A DNA stretch of 64,000 nucleotides from JAXLQL01 sp046331625 (GTDB taxonomy: Bacteria; Acidobacteriota; Terriglobia; Bryobacterales; Bryobacteraceae). Below the pieces are notes generated by a model. That model did no database searches. It was given only the letters and a program-made list of their open reading frames with translations, and was not told the origin of the DNA. The translations under genes and the position numbers were made by a program. Positions within the stretch are counted from its first letter, which is position 1, and every line of letters begins with the position of its first letter. Below are positions 60,123-64,000 of the stretch, piece by piece. Location of the stretch: positions 62,001 through 126,000 of the forward strand of contig JAXLQL010000014.1 of NCBI GenBank assembly GCA_046331625.1, in the 5' to 3' direction.

Positions 60123-60425
60123 TCAGCGCACGAATTGCGTGAGCAGGATCGACACCGCGGGCTTCGAACGAATTTCGTGCACCTCATCCGGCTCGAGGGT
60201 CACGAGGGTGCCTGGCACGAGCCCCAGCGATTGATTCGCCACGACCAGCGTTCCGCTCCCCGCCACGCACTGAATCGTGATCGGGACCGGCGCGGAGTGC
60301 TTTTCGAGCACTGCGCCGTTGCGTAGCGTGATCTGGATGATGCGCCGAGCGGATCCCTCGAAGAGCTTGACGACGTCTTTGTCGTTGCCGTCGCCGATCT
60401 GGTTTCGCAAGGGTAGTCCGGTCAT
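60123..60425 (-). CDS. Small cupin protein
   Basis: 100 residues from ATG 60425, preferred to 60443 because it overlaps the oxidoreductase stop (ATGA). Single cupin fold: ITLRNGAVLEKHSAPVPITIQCVAGSGTL and LVPGTLVTLEPDEVHEI. Metal ligands are only partly present (H in the first and in the second motif, other His replaced), so it may be a sugar- or small-molecule-binding cupin. Last gene of a three-gene minus-strand operon. Confidence 0.78.
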   Translation of the reverse strand: MTGLPLRNQIGDGNDKDVVKLFEGSARRIIQITLRNGAVLEKHSAPVPITIQCVAGSGTLVVANQSLGLVPGTLVTLEPDEVHEIRSKPAVSILLTQFVR

Positions 60426-61429
60426 CGTTCGGGCGTCTCCCATTTGCCCGACTCGGCCGAGCGGAAGATCGCTTCGATGGCCGCCATGTTGCCGAGCGAA
60501 TCTTCGAGCGGCACCGCCACGCTGCCTCCATCGCGGACCGCGCGCGAGAAGGCGTCCGCTTGGATCGCGTATTGGCTGCAGGCCGCGATGGTCTCCACGC
60601 GAATGCCTGTTCCGCGAGGGTCGGAGCCATCGTCGATCAGCAGCCGCACGGTTTCGTCGGGCGGCGCGTTGAACGGAATCTCGAGCTCGATGCGGCCTTT
60701 GGATCCGAGGATCTGCACGCGCTGATACGGCACGTGCTGCGTGCCGCAGGTGAAGACCGACTGGCCGGACGGGAAGTCCATCATCGCCGAGCAGAGGCGA
60801 TCGACGCGCAGATCGGGATCGCGATCGAGCAGGCCGATGACGCGGCGCGGCTCTTCGCCGAACAGGAAGCGCGACAACTGCACCGAGTAGCAGCCGACGT
60901 CCATGAGTCCGCCACCGCCGATGTCGAGCTTATTGCGCACGTTGGCCGGATCGTTATTGAAGTAACTGAACTCGCTCTGCACGGCGCGGAGCGTGCCGAT
61001 CGCGCCCTGGGTCACGAGGTCCTTGCCTCGCGACCACTGCGGGTGGGTCCGGATCATGAACGCTTCGCCGGCCTTGACGCCCGCGCGGTCCCGCGCGGCG
61101 ATCATCGAGCGCACCTCGGCCACCGAGAGCCCGAGCGGCTTTTCGCAGAGCACGTGCTTGCCTGCTTCCATCGCTCGAATCGACCACGGCACGTGCATGT
61201 GATTGGGCATGGGGTTGTAGACGATGTCGATCTCGGGGTCGGCGAGCAACTCTTCGTAGGAGCCGTAGGCCTTCGGGATCGAGTGCATCAACGCCGCGGC
61301 GCGAGAGCGAGTGAGGTCGCGCGAAGCGATGGCGGCGATCTCGGCATGGCTGCAAGCGCGCATGGCCGGGATGACTTTCTTTTGGGCGAAATTAGAGGTG
61401 GACAGGACTCCCCAGCGGAGTTTGGACAT
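60422..61429 (-). CDS. Gfo/Idh/MocA-family oxidoreductase
   Basis: 335 residues. Rossmann motif near the N-terminus (RWGVLSTSNFAQKKVIPAM), the hallmark EKP in HVLCEKPLGLSVAEV, and the C-terminal alpha/beta domain with GGGGLMDVGCYSVQLSRFLFGEEP. NAD(P)-dependent oxidation or reduction of sugars and related compounds; substrate unknown. Overlaps the downstream cupin by 4 nt and the upstream TPR gene by 38 nt, so the three are coupled. Confidence 0.9.
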   Translation of the reverse strand: MSKLRWGVLSTSNFAQKKVIPAMRACSHAEIAAIASRDLTRSRAAALMHSIPKAYGSYEELLADPEIDIVYNPMPNHMHVPWSIRAMEAGKHVLCEKPLGLSVAEVRSMIAARDRAGVKAGEAFMIRTHPQWSRGKDLVTQGAIGTLRAVQSEFSYFNNDPANVRNKLDIGGGGLMDVGCYSVQLSRFLFGEEPRRVIGLLDRDPDLRVDRLCSAMMDFPSGQSVFTCGTQHVPYQRVQILGSKGRIELEIPFNAPPDETVRLLIDDGSDPRGTGIRVETIAACSQYAIQADAFSRAVRDGGSVAVPLEDSLGNMAAIEAIFRSAESGKWETPER

Positions 61430-61844
61430 GAGCGGCGGGCTTTCCTTTTCCGATCTTGCGGCGAATCTCGTTGGCGCGTTTGTGGTCGGGCGCGGCTTCC
61501 AGGAACTTCTCCCATGCGGCGCGCATCCGCTTCTGGTCGCCCATCTTCTCGTAAGCGTCGCCGAGCCGGAGGAAGGCTTCGGAGTTGGTGGGGTCCCACT
61601 TGGAGGCCTCTTCGAAGCGCAACGCGGCGGCCTTGAAGCTGCCCTTCTTGAAGTAGAAGTTGCCGACGTTGATCTCCTTGGCCGCCTGGAGGGGATTGAA
61701 TGCGTACTCCTTCTCCTGGCCTTGCTTGTCTTCTTCCGGAGGCTCGGCGGGCTGCTGTTCCTGCTTCTGCTCCTGCTTTTGCGGTTGGGAGGACTTCTGC
61801 TGTTGGGCGAAGCAGAGCGCGAACGCCAACAAGACGCGTGTCAC
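61392..61844 (-). CDS. Exported TPR protein
   Basis: About 150 residues from GTG 61844 (TTG 61850 is an alternative). Hydrophobic leader (TRVLLAFALCFAQ) then a Gln/Glu/Pro-rich linker, then two to three TPRs (NVGNFYFKKGSFKAAALRFEEASKWDP, AFLRLGDAYEKMGDQKRMRAAWEKFLEAAP). Resembles periplasmic BamD/YbgF-type scaffold fragments, but too short to assign. Divergent from uvrC. Confidence 0.78.
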   Translation of the reverse strand: MTRVLLAFALCFAQQQKSSQPQKQEQKQEQQPAEPPEEDKQGQEKEYAFNPLQAAKEINVGNFYFKKGSFKAAALRFEEASKWDPTNSEAFLRLGDAYEKMGDQKRMRAAWEKFLEAAPDHKRANEIRRKIGKGKPAAHVQTPLGSPVHL

Positions 61845-61850
61845 AATCAA

Positions 61851-61858
61851 AGTATAGT
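61851..61858. promoter_or_regulatory. Overlapping divergent -10 elements between TPR gene and uvrC
   Basis: TATAGT (61853-61858, plus) and TATACT (61856 to 61851, minus) overlap in the 29-bp gap between divergent starts. The plus element lies about 16 bases before the uvrC ATG, giving a very short leader; the minus element lies about 7 bases before the GTG of the TPR gene. -35 boxes would lie inside the neighbouring genes and were not clear. Confidence 0.35.
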
Positions 61859-61873
61859 CTCCCCGGCGTCATC

Positions 61874-63697
61874 ATGGATCTCCGCGAAAAGGCCGCTCAG
61901 CTCCCCTTGCAGCCGGGCGTGTACCTGTACAAGGACGCCGCGGGTACGGTGCTCTACGTGGGCAAGGCGAAGAGCTTGCGGAACCGCGTGCGCAGCTACT
62001 TCAACGAGGACCGTCTATCGGACTCGCGCACGGGGACGCTGATCTCGGAAGCCACCGACATCCACTACATCCTGGTGGACAACGAGAAGGAAGCGCTGGC
62101 GCTCGAGAACAACCTCATCAAGCAGTACAAGCCGCGCTTCAACATCCTGCTGCGGGATGACAAGACGTATCCGTACATTCAGATCACCACCGAAGCGCAC
62201 CCTCGCGTGTATGTCACGCGCAGGCTGCGCAAGGGCGGCACTTACTTCGGACCTTACTTTCCCGGGAATCTGGCGCATCGCGTGGTGGATTTCATTCACC
62301 GCAACTTCAAGGTGCCGTCATGCCGCGTGGACCTCGAGCGCTCGCATCCGCAGCCGTGTCTGGAGTATCACATTCACCGGTGTCTGGGGCCGTGCGTCGA
62401 AGGGCTCACTACTGACGAGGCGTACGCAGCGGCCGTGCGCGATGTGCGGTTGTTCCTGGACGGAAAGAGTCGCGAGTTGGCCAGGGGACTGCGAGCGCGG
62501 ATCGAAGCGGCCGCGGAGAACCTCGAGTTCGAGAGAGCGGCGGCCCTGCGCGATTTGCTGAGTACGGTGGAGGAGTTGGACGAGAAGCAGAAGATGGCGG
62601 CTGCTTCCGGGGACAATACCGACATCATCGCCATGCACGCCGAGCCTCCGCTGGTGGCGGTGAACCTGTTCCACCTGCGGAATGGGCGCATCGTCGACCG
62701 GCGCGAGTTCTTCTGGGAAGATCTGGTGGAGTTCGAACCGGGCGAGTTCATTTCGGCGCTGCTCAAGCAGGTGTATCTCGACAGCCGGTACGTGCCCGAC
62801 CATATCCATGTTCCGTGCGAAATCGAGGACCAGGAGTTACTCGAGGAGTTGCTGAGCGAAAAGCGGACACGCAAGGTCCGGATTCACACTCCGCTGCGGG
62901 GCGAGAAGAAGGCGATGCTGTCGCTGGTGGAGACGAATGCGCGGCATAGCTTCGAGCAGCGCTTCCGTGTGATGGCTCCGAGCGTGGATGCGGTTCGCCA
63001 GGCGCTGCAGGAGACGCTGAGTCTGCCCGCGCCGCCGGAGCGAATCGAGTGCTTCGATATTTCGCATATTCAGGGCACGGACAAAGTGGCGAGTATGGTG
63101 GTTTGGGAAAACGGGCGGATGAAGAAATCGGATTATCGTAAGTTCATCATCCGGACGGTGGAGGGCAACGACGACTTCGCGTCAATGCGCGAGGTGGTGG
63201 GCCGGCGCTATGGGCGGTTGAAGGAAGAAGGCGCGAAGATGCCATCGTTGGTGCTGATCGATGGGGGCTTGGGGCAGTTGCACGCGGCGGCGGATGCTTT
63301 GGAGGCGGCGGGGATTCTGAATCAGCCGTTGGCTTCGATCGCCAAGCGCGAGGAGATCATCTACGTGCTGGGGCAGGAGGACGAGCCGATCGCGTTGGAT
63401 CGCTTCTCGCCAGTGCTGCACGTGATCCAGACCGTGCGCGATGAGGCGCACCGGTTCGCGGTGACGTTCCACCGGCAGCGGCGCTCGAATGCTCGGCTGA
63501 AGAGCGAACTGCTCGAGATCGAGGGGATTGGTCCGATGACGATCAAGCGGTTGCTGACGGAGTTCGGGAGCCTGGAAGACGTGCGGAATGCGGCGGAGGA
63601 TGCGCTGGCGAGGTCGGTGGGTCCGGTGCTGGCGCGGAGGATTCGGGGGAAGTATGGTCCGGCGGGGGCGGAGCAAGGGATGACAGAGGCGCTGTGA
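61874..63697 (+). CDS. uvrC: Excinuclease ABC subunit C
   Basis: 607 residues from ATG 61874 (the frame extends upstream only through the divergent TPR gene). It makes the dual incision in nucleotide excision repair. N-terminal GIY-YIG nuclease (GVYLYKDAAG..LYVGKAKSLRNRV), Cys-containing region around PCLEYHIHRCLGPCVEG, UVR motif (about 200-235, RIEAAAENLEFERAAALRDLL), the RNase H-like C-terminal nuclease (ECFDISHIQGTDKVASMVV; VLIDGGLGQLHAA with catalytic Asp) and a helix-hairpin-helix pair (IEGIGPMTIKRLLTEFGSLEDV). Full-length and apparently functional. Confidence 0.97.
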   Translation: MDLREKAAQLPLQPGVYLYKDAAGTVLYVGKAKSLRNRVRSYFNEDRLSDSRTGTLISEATDIHYILVDNEKEALALENNLIKQYKPRFNILLRDDKTYPYIQITTEAHPRVYVTRRLRKGGTYFGPYFPGNLAHRVVDFIHRNFKVPSCRVDLERSHPQPCLEYHIHRCLGPCVEGLTTDEAYAAAVRDVRLFLDGKSRELARGLRARIEAAAENLEFERAAALRDLLSTVEELDEKQKMAAASGDNTDIIAMHAEPPLVAVNLFHLRNGRIVDRREFFWEDLVEFEPGEFISALLKQVYLDSRYVPDHIHVPCEIEDQELLEELLSEKRTRKVRIHTPLRGEKKAMLSLVETNARHSFEQRFRVMAPSVDAVRQALQETLSLPAPPERIECFDISHIQGTDKVASMVVWENGRMKKSDYRKFIIRTVEGNDDFASMREVVGRRYGRLKEEGAKMPSLVLIDGGLGQLHAAADALEAAGILNQPLASIAKREEIIYVLGQEDEPIALDRFSPVLHVIQTVRDEAHRFAVTFHRQRRSNARLKSELLEIEGIGPMTIKRLLTEFGSLEDVRNAAEDALARSVGPVLARRIRGKYGPAGAEQGMTEAL

Positions 63698-64000
63698 AGC
63701 GGCTCTGTTTGACGCAATGAACGGCGCTTCGCGGCGTTGATGAGAGATGGATCTAGTTTGGCCGCTGGGCAGGACTGAAAGTCCCGCTGCAGACTGGAAG
63801 CCTGCCCCGCATCGCGGCAGAGCCGCAATCCGAGATCGTCATTGCACAGCCGGCATGTGAACGAAGGGCGCGTTCCATGACCGCATGCGCCCGTATCGGA
63901 CGCGGGACTGAAGTCCCGCGCAGGCTGAAGCCTGCCCCACACTCTGGGTCCAAAATCTTCGCGGCCGGCGAAGAAACTGAAGGATAGTAGTACAAGGGTG
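63698..64000. other. Terminal non-coding stretch with two REP-like repeats
   Basis: No gene supported. REP-like units at 63767-63811 (GGACTGAAAGTCCCGC then GCAGACTGGAAGCCTGC variants) and 63902-63942 (GCGGGACTGAAGTCCCGC, then GCAGGCTGAAGCCTGC and CCCACAC). The last about 40 bases are AT-richer and may belong to the promoter of a gene beyond the window. Confidence 0.75.

Overview
The window (about 64 kb, high GC, dense, with genes on both strands) most likely comes from an acidobacterium of the Bryobacterales/'Solibacter' type. The evidence is a protein with the Solibacter-type TIGR03437-like module, an Oar-like TonB-dependent receptor with a carboxypeptidase-regulatory N-terminus, a planctomycete-type cytochrome c/DUF1549/DUF1553 protein next to a DUF1501 protein, several exported beta-propellers, many mandelate racemase/enolase-superfamily genes, and a dispersed family of short two-hairpin REP-like repeats. 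This placement is inference from gene content; there is no rRNA, tRNA or CRISPR array in the window.

Layout. 1-1.1 kb: 3' end of a 1-pyrroline-5-carboxylate dehydrogenase gene and an FKBP-like gene with an abnormal 3' end. 0.9-4.8 kb (minus): TetR regulator with an upstream palindrome, then membrane-fusion protein, ABC ATPase and ABC-2 permease, each overlapping the next by 4 nt (YbhGFSR-like efflux). 4.8-12 kb (minus): a surface gene set (Asp-box propeller, OmpA-type barrel protein, phospholipase C-like phosphoesterase, Omp85-like barrel). 12.4-16.5 kb: lactonase-like propeller/TIGR03437 protein, a repeat-rich spacer, and an epoxide-hydrolase-like protein. 16.5-21 kb (plus): ANL/PaaK-like ligase, LuxC-like aldehyde dehydrogenase/acyl reductase, a REP array, a GT4 glycosyltransferase and an MmcQ/YjbR protein. 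21-28.4 kb (minus): cytochrome c/DUF1549/DUF1553, DUF1501, double-VOC protein and two enolase-superfamily proteins, one lacking catalytic residues. Divergent from this, 28.4-34.1 kb (plus) carries the Oar-like receptor and a seven-heme-motif/TPR lipoprotein. 34.2-40.4 kb: small secreted protein, double cupin, an RND efflux pair whose pump gene carries a 1-nt frameshift, and a HicBA toxin-antitoxin pair. 40.5-43 kb: a PRC-barrel/MgtE-N/CBS protein next to an Nramp-related transporter with the substitutions expected of a Mg2+ transporter. 43-45.5 kb: serine hydrolase, sialidase-like protein, DUF3303. 45.5-48.2 kb (minus): a polar-amino-acid-type ABC importer built from two unusual fusions, a circularly permuted binding domain fused to permease and an ATPase fused to a GHKL-like domain. 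48.2-53.6 kb (plus): catabolic operon of amidohydrolase, zinc deacylase, two enolase-superfamily enzymes and an MFS transporter. 53.6-61.8 kb: exported propeller, FAD oxidoreductase, small secreted protein, TolB-like/TPR regulator, membrane protein, a decayed HEAT-like gene, a secreted protein, and a cupin/Gfo-Idh-MocA/TPR operon. 61.9-63.7 kb: uvrC. The last 300 bp hold two REP-like elements.

The points most worth a second look are: REP-like elements translated as parts of exported-protein N-termini in two genes; the permuted binding-protein/permease fusion with its GHKL-bearing ATPase; and the predicted Mg2+ Nramp with its MgtE-like partner. Four genes show reading-frame anomalies (FKBP end, ligase start, RND pump, HEAT gene), which may be real decay or assembly indels.
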